A stretch of 64,000 bases of DNA from Treponema primitia ZAS-1 (lineage in GTDB: Bacteria; Spirochaetota; Spirochaetia; Treponematales; Breznakiellaceae): contig NZ_AEEA01000025.1 of assembly GCF_000297095.1 (NCBI RefSeq), forward strand, positions 43,710 to 107,709. Reading direction: 5' to 3'. A program made the position numbers and the translations under genes. Below are positions 35,553 to 42,649 of the stretch, piece by piece (within the stretch, counting starts at the first letter, position 1; each line of letters opens with the position of its first letter). The notes beneath the pieces were generated by a model. The model worked only from the letters and a program-made list of their open reading frames with translations, was not told where the DNA came from and ran no database searches.

Positions 35553-36782
35553 ATGACATTACAAAGGCCGGAATATCTTAAGCGACTCATCGGTTTTAAA
35601 GACAAGGACCTCATAAAGGTTATTGTAGGTATACGGCGGTGTGGGAAATCCACGCTGCTGAAATTGTACACCGACTATTTACGGTCCATCGGTGTGGAAG
35701 ATAGCCGAATCCAGTTTATCAATTTTGAGGACTTTAACAATGCGAACCTTACGGATCCCAAGGTCCTGCATACTCATATATTAAGCCACCTTGCCCCCGA
35801 TGGAATGAACTATATTTTTCTTGACGAAATCCAGCTGGTTAAGGATTTTGAAAAAGCGGCCAACAGTCTCCGTCTGCGGGAAAATATCGATCTGTATATT
35901 ACCGGTTCAAATGCCTACTTTTTATCCGGCGATCTGGCGACTTTGCTGGCCGGTAGGTATGTGTCTATTGAAATGACCCCCCTCTCATTCAGTGAATATT
36001 GCACCGCCATGGATTCGGATAATCCCGGAAGGGATAGTCCCCGGCAATTATATGAACAGTATCTGCGGTATAGTTCCTTTCCCTATACCCTGGCCTTGGA
36101 TAATGACATCGAAAAGGTTCATCAATACCTGGCCGCCATTATCGACACCATCGTTTTGAAGGATGTGGTACAGCGGAAACAGATCAGCGCCGTGGCTGCC
36201 CTGGAACGGCTTATGAAGTTTATTTTCAATAATATCGGTTTCATCACCTCTACCAAGAAAATCTCGGATACCATGAAGTCCTTCGGTTTCAATATATCGG
36301 TACAGACGGTGGAAAATTACCTTTCCGCCCTGGAGGATAGTTTTATCATCCATAAGGTGGGGCGTCTGGATGTGAACGGCCGGGAGTACCTCAAAGCCAA
36401 TGACAAATACTATGTGGCCGATATCGGTATGCGCTACTATCTGTTGGGCGATAAGATGAAGGACCATGGGGCGATACTGGAAAATATCGTGTACCTGGAA
36501 CTACGGCGCCGGGGATACAAGGTCCATGTTGGAAGAATGGGGGACTTGGAAATTGATTTTATTGCCTTTAAGACAGGGATCCCCGAATACTATCAAGTTG
36601 CCCTTACGCTTATGGACGAAGAGACCCGGGCGCGGGAAATGAGACCCCTGGAAAAAATCCGGGATAACTATGGGAAGTACATTATCACCATGGATCCGGT
36701 GTTAGGCGGCAATGACCGGGGGATTATTACGGTCAATGCCATGAATTTTTTGTTGGAAGGGCAAAAAAAAGCGGAACCCTAA
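35553..36782 (+). CDS. AAA/DUF4143-family ATP-binding protein
   Basis: The 409-residue protein has Walker A GIRRCGKSTLL near residue 29 and Walker B YIFLDEIQLV near 90. The sensor region is YITGSNAYFLSGDLATLLAGRYV, followed by the DUF4143 domain with its winged-helix and nuclease-like part (ENIVYLELRRRGYKVHVGRMGDLEIDFIA). The family is abundant in gut anaerobes and archaea, and its role is unclear. Its last codons (GQKKAEP, stop) fall on the terminator of the convergent flgM gene. The gap before it (35421-35552) is AT-rich and holds the inverted repeat AATTTAA/TTAAATT (35492-35513). A broken cousin lies at 9364-9544. Confidence 0.85.
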   Translation: MTLQRPEYLKRLIGFKDKDLIKVIVGIRRCGKSTLLKLYTDYLRSIGVEDSRIQFINFEDFNNANLTDPKVLHTHILSHLAPDGMNYIFLDEIQLVKDFEKAANSLRLRENIDLYITGSNAYFLSGDLATLLAGRYVSIEMTPLSFSEYCTAMDSDNPGRDSPRQLYEQYLRYSSFPYTLALDNDIEKVHQYLAAIIDTIVLKDVVQRKQISAVAALERLMKFIFNNIGFITSTKKISDTMKSFGFNISVQTVENYLSALEDSFIIHKVGRLDVNGREYLKANDKYYVADIGMRYYLLGDKMKDHGAILENIVYLELRRRGYKVHVGRMGDLEIDFIAFKTGIPEYYQVALTLMDEETRAREMRPLEKIRDNYGKYIITMDPVLGGNDRGIITVNAMNFLLEGQKKAEP

Positions 36783-36790
36783 GGTTCCGC
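36763..36790 (-). terminator. Rho-independent terminator of flgM
   Basis: GCGGAACC and GGTTCCGC form a perfect 8-bp stem with a 4-base loop (36771-36790). On the minus strand the stem is followed at once by eight T residues (36763-36770). It lies 22 bp after the flgM stop codon and overlaps the end of the convergent ATPase gene. Confidence 0.85.
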
Positions 36791-36811
36791 TCTGAAATTA
36801 CGTTATGTAGC

Positions 36812-37102
36812 TTATAATCCCCAGGCATCCATGATTTTGTCAGCCGTAGCCTTCAGGATGGTTTCGTTGATATAAGAAGGATCGTTGATCTTGCTCTTCA
36901 TTTCCTGGATACGCTCCGCCCTGACATCGGCGGCGGAAAATATGAGTTCCTTTGCCTGATACAATTCACCCTTTTCTAGAGCTTCCGAAGAGAGGGAAAT
37001 CGAGTCAGTTTTTTCGTTCTGGCTTACCTGACCGCTCCGTCCGGATTTTTTACCGGGCTGAATGGGATCTAAAGAACCTATCCTGTCGACCGTCATACTC
37101 AT
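36812..37102 (-). CDS. flgM: Anti-sigma-28 factor FlgM
   Basis: The 96-residue protein matches FlgM. It has a disordered N-terminus, then DSISLSSEALEKGELYQAKELI, VRAERIQEMKSKINDPSYI and a final ILKATADKIMDAW, which is the sigma-28-binding helix layout. FlgM holds FliA inactive until the hook is complete. A near-perfect sigma-28 promoter lies upstream, so the gene is probably part of the FliA feedback loop. Two in-frame ATGs 6 bp apart are possible starts. Confidence 0.85.
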   Translation of the reverse strand: MSMTVDRIGSLDPIQPGKKSGRSGQVSQNEKTDSISLSSEALEKGELYQAKELIFSAADVRAERIQEMKSKINDPSYINETILKATADKIMDAWGL

Positions 37103-37118
37103 ATCCTACCTACCCCAA

Positions 37119-37146
37119 TTATCGGCATATATCTGTTAATAGTTTA
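37119..37146 (-). promoter_or_regulatory. Sigma-28 promoter of flgM
   Basis: On the minus strand TAAA (37143-37146) is followed after 16 bp by GCCGATAA (37119-37126), a perfect -10 element for FliA. It sits within the last codons of rsmI, 17 bp upstream of flgM. Confidence 0.8.
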
Positions 37147-37831
37147 CACGATTATTGGTTTTCTTTCCAGACACATAAACCGAAAATTCACCAATTTGCT
37201 TATTTTTTTCTTGCAAAATAAGCAGAATCTCCGTTACAGAACCCCGGAGATATTCTTCGTGTACCTTGGTCATTTCCCTACCCACACATATGTACCGCTC
37301 ATTATCAAGATCGGCTAGATCCTCCAAAAGCTTAAGAACCCTGAAGGGGGATTCATACAGAACAAAGGCAGTTTCCATAGCCAGGAGTTCCTTCAATCGG
37401 GAACGGCGCCGGCCGGCTTTTGGCGATAAGAACCCTTCAAAAACCACGGTTTTATCCATACCACCGGCAACGCTTACCAGGGAGGCGAAGGCTGAAGGCC
37501 CTGGGATGGGGATAACCTCATACCCAGCCTCTGCGGCAAGCCGCGTCAGAACCGCGCCGGGATCGCTTATCCCCGGAGTCCCGGCGTCGCTGGCGTAGGC
37601 CACGTTTTTGCCTTCCTTTAGGGAAGCGATAACCTTTTCAGCGGCAAATCCTTCATTTTGAGCACGGCAGGAGAGCAGGGGGATACGCAGCCCCAGGTGG
37701 CTCAACAATTTGAGGGTACGGCGGGTATCCTCACAGGCTACGAGGTCAACTGTTTTAAGGATTTCCACTGCCCGGAAACTAATATCCCCCAAGTTCCCTA
37801 TGGGCGTACCGATAATATACAAGGTTGACAC
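37136..37831 (-). CDS. rsmI: 16S rRNA (cytidine1402-2'-O)-methyltransferase
   Basis: The 231-residue protein is an RsmI-type tetrapyrrole-methylase-fold enzyme. It shows LYIIGTPIGNLGDISFRAVEILK, VACEDTRRTLKLLSHLG, ASDAGTPGISDPGAVL and IPGPSAFASLVSVAG, followed by FEGFLSPKAGRRRSRLKEL. It methylates the 2'-OH of C1402 in 16S rRNA. It is about 50 residues shorter than E. coli RsmI and lacks the C-terminal domain. Its end overlaps the flgM promoter. Confidence 0.93.
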   Translation of the reverse strand: MSTLYIIGTPIGNLGDISFRAVEILKTVDLVACEDTRRTLKLLSHLGLRIPLLSCRAQNEGFAAEKVIASLKEGKNVAYASDAGTPGISDPGAVLTRLAAEAGYEVIPIPGPSAFASLVSVAGGMDKTVVFEGFLSPKAGRRRSRLKELLAMETAFVLYESPFRVLKLLEDLADLDNERYICVGREMTKVHEEYLRGSVTEILLILQEKNKQIGEFSVYVSGKKTNNRVNY

Positions 37832-37892
37832 AAATTCAGTATAGCCGGTACGGTCTTGGCCGCCTAGAAGCCCTTAATGTTAGGTTAAAAAA

Positions 37893-38351
37893 ATGTATCT
37901 CCAGATTTTAGGTCTTGTGATTATCGGGGTGGTTCTCCTCTATTTTGGGTATAGTCTCTTTTTCGGCTTCGGTAAGGGACATTTATCCGGATCGGATAAA
38001 AAAAATAAGGATGATGATGATCTGGAAGGGGAGGCCGGATCCCCCAGGACCTGCCCTGTTTGTTCCATCCGGCTCAAACAGGGTGAACGGGTCAAATCCT
38101 CCGCCTTTCCCGGTATGGGGAAGGCCGATCGGCTCATGTACATTTCCGGATGCTTCTATTGCCTGGAAGGGGATAGGCCCCGAGTCTGTCCTGTTTGTGG
38201 GGCGGTCCTCACCCTCGATGAAAATCTTATTGCCCGGTTGTTTGATAAGCCCGGCCGTTCCCATGTCCATGTGTTGGGGTGCAGCCACTGCCGGGGCCCC
38301 GGCGCTAATCCCCCCTATGGACCCCGATTAGGTTACCGGGAACGCACATAG
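37893..38351 (+). CDS. Small membrane-anchored zinc-ribbon-like protein, unknown function
   Basis: The 152-residue protein has one N-terminal membrane helix (residues 3-25), a charged Asp/Lys-rich linker, and three cysteine pairs: CPVCSIRLKQGE, GCFYC with later CPVCG, and GCSHC. The pairs suggest two zinc-ribbon or rubredoxin-like knuckles on the cytoplasmic side. I do not recognise a family. It stands alone between rsmI and the SDR gene and ends convergently with the latter. Confidence 0.6.
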   Translation: MYLQILGLVIIGVVLLYFGYSLFFGFGKGHLSGSDKKNKDDDDLEGEAGSPRTCPVCSIRLKQGERVKSSAFPGMGKADRLMYISGCFYCLEGDRPRVCPVCGAVLTLDENLIARLFDKPGRSHVHVLGCSHCRGPGANPPYGPRLGYRERT

Positions 38352-38387
38352 ACTACGTTTGGGGTCCTGTCACACATAGCTTGCAGA

Positions 38388-39218
38388 TCAATTGCCAAAG
38401 TAGTCTCCTTGTTCGAGATCAGCCAGTAAGCCGGGATGCGTCGGTTTCCAGTTCAACAGTTCTTGGGTCCCTATACTCGACCTTGGGAAGTCACGCACTG
38501 CCAGGGCACCGAGAAAGCCGAAGTGGGCGTTTGCATCTTCTTGTGAAATACTGACTATGGGCAGGTTCAGACGGCGGCCTATTACCTCGGCGATGTTGCG
38601 GAACGGTATGCCCTCATCTCCAACTCCGTCCAGTCTTGAACCTGCCGGGGCGGATTCCACTGCCAAGCGGAAAAGGCGCGCCGCATCAAGACGATGGACA
38701 GCCGGCCAGCGATTTGCCCCGTCGCCGATATAGGCGGATAAACCCTTTTCACGGGCGGTTTTGATTATTACCGGAATAAAACCCTTATCACCATCGCCAT
38801 GTACGGAAGGCGCAAGCGACACGATCGATGCCCTTACCTCACGCTTTGCCAATGCCATCACCGCATCATCGGAAGCCGTTCCATTTGCATGGGCAGTCGT
38901 TATAAACGGCTTGCCGGAACCTGCAAGCGCTTCTCCTATCGTCTGTATCGCTTGCAAATCCGTTGCGAGTGAAGCGGCAAAGTTCGAGAAATCGTGCTTA
39001 AACGCCAAATGAATAACACCCTCCGCAAGTTCGGCGCCACCGCGAAGACTGTCTAAGTCATCAAGTGATCCCCGGTGAGCTTCGGCACCGGCTGCCTTTA
39101 GCTTTGCCACACCTTCATCTGAGCGGGTTAGTCCAATGACTTTATGTCCGGCATTGATGAGTTCCCGCACGACCGAAGAACCGATATAACCCGTTGCTCC
39201 TGTCACAAAAATACGCAT
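38388..39218 (-). CDS. NAD(P)-dependent SDR/epimerase-like oxidoreductase
   Basis: The 276-residue protein belongs to the extended or atypical SDR group. The cofactor loop is VTGATGYIGSSVVRELINAGH, and VIHLAFKHDFSNF and FITTAHANGT follow in the Rossmann domain. The usual YxxxK catalytic pair is not obvious, so an NmrA-like or isoflavone-reductase-like role is possible. It lies downstream of the Rrf2 regulator on the same strand, with a palindrome between them, so it is the likely regulated gene. Confidence 0.8.
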   Translation of the reverse strand: MRIFVTGATGYIGSSVVRELINAGHKVIGLTRSDEGVAKLKAAGAEAHRGSLDDLDSLRGGAELAEGVIHLAFKHDFSNFAASLATDLQAIQTIGEALAGSGKPFITTAHANGTASDDAVMALAKREVRASIVSLAPSVHGDGDKGFIPVIIKTAREKGLSAYIGDGANRWPAVHRLDAARLFRLAVESAPAGSRLDGVGDEGIPFRNIAEVIGRRLNLPIVSISQEDANAHFGFLGALAVRDFPRSSIGTQELLNWKPTHPGLLADLEQGDYFGN

Positions 39219-39255
39219 AGTAAAATCCTCCTTAAAAGATAGCCATATATTAAAT

Positions 39256-39285
39256 CTATATAAAATTGATAACTATTTTATATAG
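39256..39285. promoter_or_regulatory. Operator-like palindrome upstream of the SDR gene
   Basis: CTATATAAAA (39256-39265) and TTTTATATAG (39276-39285) are perfect 10-bp inverted arms separated by 10 bp. The site lies 38 bp before the SDR start and downstream of the Rrf2-family gene, a likely binding site for that regulator. Confidence 0.55.
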
Positions 39286-39315
39286 TTATGGATAAAATAA
39301 TTACTCTATGCGGAA

Positions 39316-39738
39316 TTAACCAATGTCGTTAGCAATATCCGCAAGCGTTGTTTTTGCTAATGATTGCTTCATTGCGTCCTCCGCATCTTGCATACAACCC
39401 ATTAAAACCTCCTTGAAATGCTCGCTCCGAGGGTCTTCAACTATAAAATTCATTTCAGTCTTAAATAAATGTCCGTGTTCAAGCGCCAGAAAAATGTCCA
39501 ATAAGGTAATCTTTGCAATCGGCTTTGCCAAAAGAACGCCGCCTTTAGATCCTTCCTTCGTCGTTGTGATTCCAGCCGCATTAAGGCTTTTCAGTATTCT
39601 CACAACCGTTGGAACAGGTATTTTCAAATGGTTGGCAAGAACCTTTGTTGATACGTATTCAAATCCGAACTCCTCCATTTTTATGTTAATCAAAATGCCG
39701 ATGGAGATTGCCCGTGAAAATTCAGTTGAATACGCCAC
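39316..39738 (-). CDS. Rrf2-family transcriptional regulator
   Basis: The 140-residue protein has the Rrf2 winged-helix layout: YSTEFSRAISIGILINI, then VSTKVLANHLKIPVPTVVRILKSLNAAGI as the recognition helix region, KGGVLLAKPIAKITLLDIFLALE as the wing and linker. Only one Cys follows (GCMQD), so the three-Cys iron-sulphur site of IscR or NsrR is absent. It probably senses another signal such as redox or a small electrophile and controls the SDR gene. Confidence 0.85.
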   Translation of the reverse strand: MAYSTEFSRAISIGILINIKMEEFGFEYVSTKVLANHLKIPVPTVVRILKSLNAAGITTTKEGSKGGVLLAKPIAKITLLDIFLALEHGHLFKTEMNFIVEDPRSEHFKEVLMGCMQDAEDAMKQSLAKTTLADIANDIG

Positions 39739-39767
39739 CTATACCCTTCTCCCTAATCACAGAACTA

Positions 39768-39791
39768 AATCAAATATATATTTATTTGATT
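39768..39791. promoter_or_regulatory. Inverted repeat upstream of the Rrf2-family gene
   Basis: AATCAAATA and TATTTGATT form 9-bp arms with a 6-bp AT spacer, 30 bp upstream of the regulator's start codon. It may be an autoregulatory operator; it shares AT-richness but not clear sequence identity with the palindrome at 39256. Confidence 0.4.
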
Positions 39792-39857
39792 GATTTGTCA
39801 AGCCGTATAGCGTTGGTATATTCATCTATCCGTGCATAATATAGTACACTTTGAAGG

Positions 39858-40940
39858 ATGAAGTCCTTAAATCCCCTATTTGTATATTCCCTCTTTCCCT
39901 TTATGGCGTCGGTATCCATACTTCTCGGTTGTTGCGCTCTTTTTTCAGGGTGTTACACGCTGAAGCAGGGGAGCGCTATGCTTGGGTATTTAGGGCAGGC
40001 AGAACCGGTGAAAAGGCTCTTAGACGGGGATTCCCCGGAAGATGCGGAATTTGCCCGGCGGGTGATGGATATACGGCATTTTGCTCTGGAAGAGCTGGGG
40101 CTGAGGGAGACCAGCAACTATACCAAGTATGTCGATATAGACCGGGACTATTTGGCGGCGGTAGTTTCCGCCTCGGCAAGCGATTCCTTTACCCGGCACG
40201 AATGGTGGTTCCCCGTTGTCGGGTCTGTTCCCTATAAGGGTTTTTTTAACCCCGCTGATGCCCGGAAAGAACGGGGTAAGCTGGAAAAGAAGGGCCTGGA
40301 TGTTTGGATCCGGGGTGTTGATGCCTTTAGCACCCTGGGCTGGTTTTCCGACCCCCTCTATTCTTACATGAAGGATTACCCGGTCCACCGTCTGGCGGAT
40401 CTTATCATCCACGAATCCCTCCACGCCACAATCTACCTAAAAAACCACGCTCAATTTAACGAAGAACTGGCCGAATTCGTCGGTTCCGAAGGCGCCCGCC
40501 TCTATATAGAAAAAACCTTCGGCTCCGATTCCGATGAATACCGGGCCATCACCGGTTCCGATGGCGACAGCGCCGTCTTCCTGGGCCTCATCCGGCAACT
40601 CATAGCCGAGTTGGAGCCCCTCTACGCCGCCGACCTCCCCCGGGAAGAAAAACTCCAAAAAAAGGCCGAGATCATCCAGGCTGCTAAAACCCGGTTTGAT
40701 GAAAATTACGATACCCTCTTCCAAAACGACAACTACCGCGGCCTTTCCGAACTCCCCATAAACAACGCCTACCTGGAACTCTACCGCCTCTACTACGAGG
40801 AGGACCACTACTTCCAGGACCTCTACACCCGCACCGGATCAGATCTTCCCCATTTCATCGCCGCCGTCAAAACCCTAAAACCCCCCAAAGCCAGGCAAAA
40901 CCCCAAGGCCCTGTTGGAAAAAGCCCTTAGTCTAAACTAA
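39858..40940 (+). CDS. Predicted aminopeptidase (DUF2265/COG4324-like)
   Basis: The 360-residue protein has an N-terminal hydrophobic segment with two Cys (LLGCCALFSGCYTL), which suggests a lipoprotein or membrane anchor. The rest matches predicted aminopeptidases of the DUF2265 type: YKGFF, DAFSTLGWFSDPLYSYM, and a zinc-like motif DLIIHESLHATIYLKNHAQFNEELAEFVG, with HESLH as the HExxH site and a downstream Glu. It is probably periplasmic. The substrate is unknown. Confidence 0.8.
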   Translation: MKSLNPLFVYSLFPFMASVSILLGCCALFSGCYTLKQGSAMLGYLGQAEPVKRLLDGDSPEDAEFARRVMDIRHFALEELGLRETSNYTKYVDIDRDYLAAVVSASASDSFTRHEWWFPVVGSVPYKGFFNPADARKERGKLEKKGLDVWIRGVDAFSTLGWFSDPLYSYMKDYPVHRLADLIIHESLHATIYLKNHAQFNEELAEFVGSEGARLYIEKTFGSDSDEYRAITGSDGDSAVFLGLIRQLIAELEPLYAADLPREEKLQKKAEIIQAAKTRFDENYDTLFQNDNYRGLSELPINNAYLELYRLYYEEDHYFQDLYTRTGSDLPHFIAAVKTLKPPKARQNPKALLEKALSLN

Positions 40941-40949
40941 CCCGAAAAC

Positions 40950-41131
40950 CGCCGGTGAAGCCATGCGCAGACTGGGTTATCGGAAGCACACAACTGGTCG
41001 GGGGGGCCTGTCAGGAAGGAAACGTATGGCGCCTCCCAGAGGGTCCCTCCAGACCTTTCCTTCCTGACACCCCACTCCGTACTATTTGACGGTGTGCTTC
41101 CGTGCCTCGTGGGCGCATGGCTTCACCGGCG
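40950..41131. repeat. Three-tier nested inverted repeat (long hairpin)
   Basis: Three perfect arm pairs are nested: 19 bp (40950-40968 with 41113-41131, arms starting CGCCGGTGAAG), 11 bp CGGAAGCACAC (40981-40991 with 41092-41102) and 14 bp TGTCAGGAAGGAAA (41009-41022 with 41056-41069). Together they predict one 182-base elongated hairpin with internal loops. Confidence 0.85.
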
Positions 41132-41255
41132 CCTGTTCGACAAAGATCAGGGAAGGGCTTTTTCCTCCTACTGCGCAACCCGGTGCGGCACAAACCAAGT
41201 TCCTGCGTCCCCGTAGGGCAGCGTTGGCTAAACTTTTTTGGATAGCCGATAAAGG

Positions 41256-41381
41256 CGGGAGGAGGGAAGGGGTCGCCTGTCCGAACGGCTTCTGGAAATT
41301 CCCCGCCGGAGGAGACTCGCAGAGGCTCCGTAGGTGGCATCCTCCAGTTAGTGAGGACAGGCGACCCCTTCCCTCCTCCCG
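41256..41381. repeat. 27-bp perfect inverted repeat with structured loop
   Basis: The arms 41256-41282 and 41355-41381 are perfectly complementary over 27 bp (left arm starts CGGGAGGAGGGAAGG). The 72-base loop has its own short pairs, for example CGGAG/CTCCG and GGAGGA/TCCTCC. The unit ends 56 bp upstream of the flaB promoter. Confidence 0.88.
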
Positions 41382-41437
41382 ATTTGCCGAAAATTCCGTA
41401 CAAAAATATTATCCCAACACTTCTCGACAAATTTCCC

Positions 41438-41463
41438 TAAAGGCATTTTTTCAAAAACCGATA
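41438..41463 (+). promoter_or_regulatory. Sigma-28 promoter of flaB
   Basis: TAAA (41438-41441), a 16-bp spacer and CCGATA (41458-41463) fit the FliA consensus. Transcription should begin near 41470, giving a leader of about 180 bases before the flagellin start codon. Confidence 0.75.
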
Positions 41464-41577
41464 CTTTAAATGAAACTGGACTGAATCATGTGCCCGTCGG
41501 GCCTCCATGGAATAGTCCGATCCTCACCCTTCCGGGAACGGGTGGGTCGAGGGTTCAGGCACGTTTTACTAAAGCAA

Positions 41578-41627
41578 CGGCAAGGATGCCGCGGCGTTGA
41601 TCATCGTCAAGGGACGATGGTACGCCG
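41578..41627 (+). promoter_or_regulatory. flaB leader hairpins with CsrA-like GGA loop
   Basis: CGGCA-AGGA-TGCCG (41578-41591) is a 5-bp hairpin that presents AGGA in its loop, the classical CsrA binding form. A second, stronger hairpin follows (41592-41627): CGGCGT pairs with ACGCCG outside, and CATCGTC pairs with GACGATG inside around an AAGG loop. The ribosome site AAGGGAG, which itself contains GGA, follows 10 bp later. Confidence 0.6.
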
Positions 41628-41649
41628 AAAATGCCAAGGGAGTGAATTT

Positions 41650-42510
41650 ATGATTATTAATCACAACTTAAGCGCAATGTTTGCCGATCGGTCCCTCAAG
41701 GTCACCCAGGTTTCCCTGGACAAGAACATGGAGAAACTGTCGAGCGGATTGCGCATCAACCGAGCCGGTGATGATGCCTCTGGACTCGCTGTTTCCGAAA
41801 AGTTGCGCAGCCAGATCCGTGGTTTGAATCAAGCGTCCACAAACGCTCAGAATGGTATTTCATTCATTCAAACAACGGAAGGTTACCTCCAGGAAACCCA
41901 GGACATTGTGCAGCGTATCCGCGAATTGGCGGTGCAATCTTCGAACGGTGTATACACCGACGAAGACCGGATGTACATTCAGGTCGAAGTTTCTCAGCTT
42001 ATTGATGAAGTTGACCGGATTGCATCCCATGCGCAGTTCAACGGTATGAATCTGCTTACCGGACGGTTTGGGAGATTAATTGGTGAGAACGTAGTTACCG
42101 CCTCTATGTGGTTCCATATCGGCGCCAACATGGATCAGCGGGAACAGGTGTTTATCGGCACTATGACTGCGAAGGGCCTTGGGGTCCGCAATGTCGGTGA
42201 CGATTCTATTCTTTCGCTGTCCGATCCGGACAGCGCCAACCGTGCCATTGGAACCCTCGACGAGGCGTTGAAGAAGATCAACAAACAAAGAGCTGATCTC
42301 GGCGCCTACCAGAACCGCTTGGAACACGCAGTCCGTGGATTGGATGTCGGAGCTGAAAATATGCAAGCTTCGGAATCCCGCATCCGCGATACCAACATGG
42401 CGAACGAGATGGTCAACTTTACGAAGAACCAGATCCTCAACCAGGCTGGAACCGCAATGCTGGCTCAGGCCAATCAGAAAGGTCAGACTGTTCTCCAGCT
42501 TCTGCAATAG
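41650..42510 (+). CDS. flaB: Flagellin FlaB (periplasmic flagellar core protein)
   Basis: The 286-residue protein is a spirochaete core flagellin. It starts MIINHNLSAMFADRSLKV, has LSSGLRINRAGDDASGLAVSEKLRSQIRGL in the N-terminal D0/D1 region, WFHIGANMDQREQVFIGTM in the middle and the C-terminal helix VNFTKNQILNQAGTAMLAQANQ. The variable D2/D3 domains are absent, as usual for FlaB. The start is ATG 41650 with AAGGGAG upstream; longer frames run into the leader. It is driven by a sigma-28 promoter and has its own terminator, so it is monocistronic. Confidence 0.96.
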   Translation: MIINHNLSAMFADRSLKVTQVSLDKNMEKLSSGLRINRAGDDASGLAVSEKLRSQIRGLNQASTNAQNGISFIQTTEGYLQETQDIVQRIRELAVQSSNGVYTDEDRMYIQVEVSQLIDEVDRIASHAQFNGMNLLTGRFGRLIGENVVTASMWFHIGANMDQREQVFIGTMTAKGLGVRNVGDDSILSLSDPDSANRAIGTLDEALKKINKQRADLGAYQNRLEHAVRGLDVGAENMQASESRIRDTNMANEMVNFTKNQILNQAGTAMLAQANQKGQTVLQLLQ

Positions 42511-42590
42511 CTTTAACCCGGCGTCGGTCGCCGCATAAGCGGTGGCAGACACGGGCAAAAGATGTAACACAGAAGACGTACCGGGAAGGC

Positions 42591-42626
42591 GCCGTTCCGG
42601 CTTAGGCCGGAACGGCTTCTTTTTTC
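42591..42626 (+). terminator. Rho-independent terminator of flaB
   Basis: GCCGTTCCGGC and GCCGGAACGGC form a perfect 11-bp stem with a TTAG loop (42591-42616), followed by TTCTTTTTTC. It lies 80 bp after the flaB stop codon and just before the radical SAM gene. Confidence 0.9.
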
Positions 42627-42649
42627 TCAAACCAGGGTTATTTTTATTC

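Larger units (their letters stand above)
40941..41437. other. Gene-free stretch rich in long inverted repeats
   Basis: No convincing gene lies in this 500-bp GC-rich stretch; open frames on both strands look like by-products of the repeats. It contains two large foldable units, listed separately (40950-41131 and 41256-41381), and a 120-bp middle part with smaller inverted segments such as GGCTA/TAGCC around 41226-41247. A lone GCCGATAA at 41245-41252 has a TAAA only 12 bp upstream, too close for a normal sigma-28 promoter. It may be a dispersed intergenic repeat or a structured RNA. Confidence 0.6.

Noticed and set aside
41229..41252. TAAA and GCCGATAA as a second sigma-28 promoter
   Set aside because: The spacer is 12 bp, too short compared with the 15-16 bp at flgM and flaB.
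41011..41469. Open frames of 127-139 codons on both strands in the palindromic stretch
   Set aside because: They read through inverted repeats, are rich in Pro/Arg/Gly and resemble no protein; the repeat structure explains them.
42542..42649. Upstream extension of the radical SAM frame
   Set aside because: It would pass through the flaB terminator hairpin; the ATG at 42650 gives the normal N-terminus.
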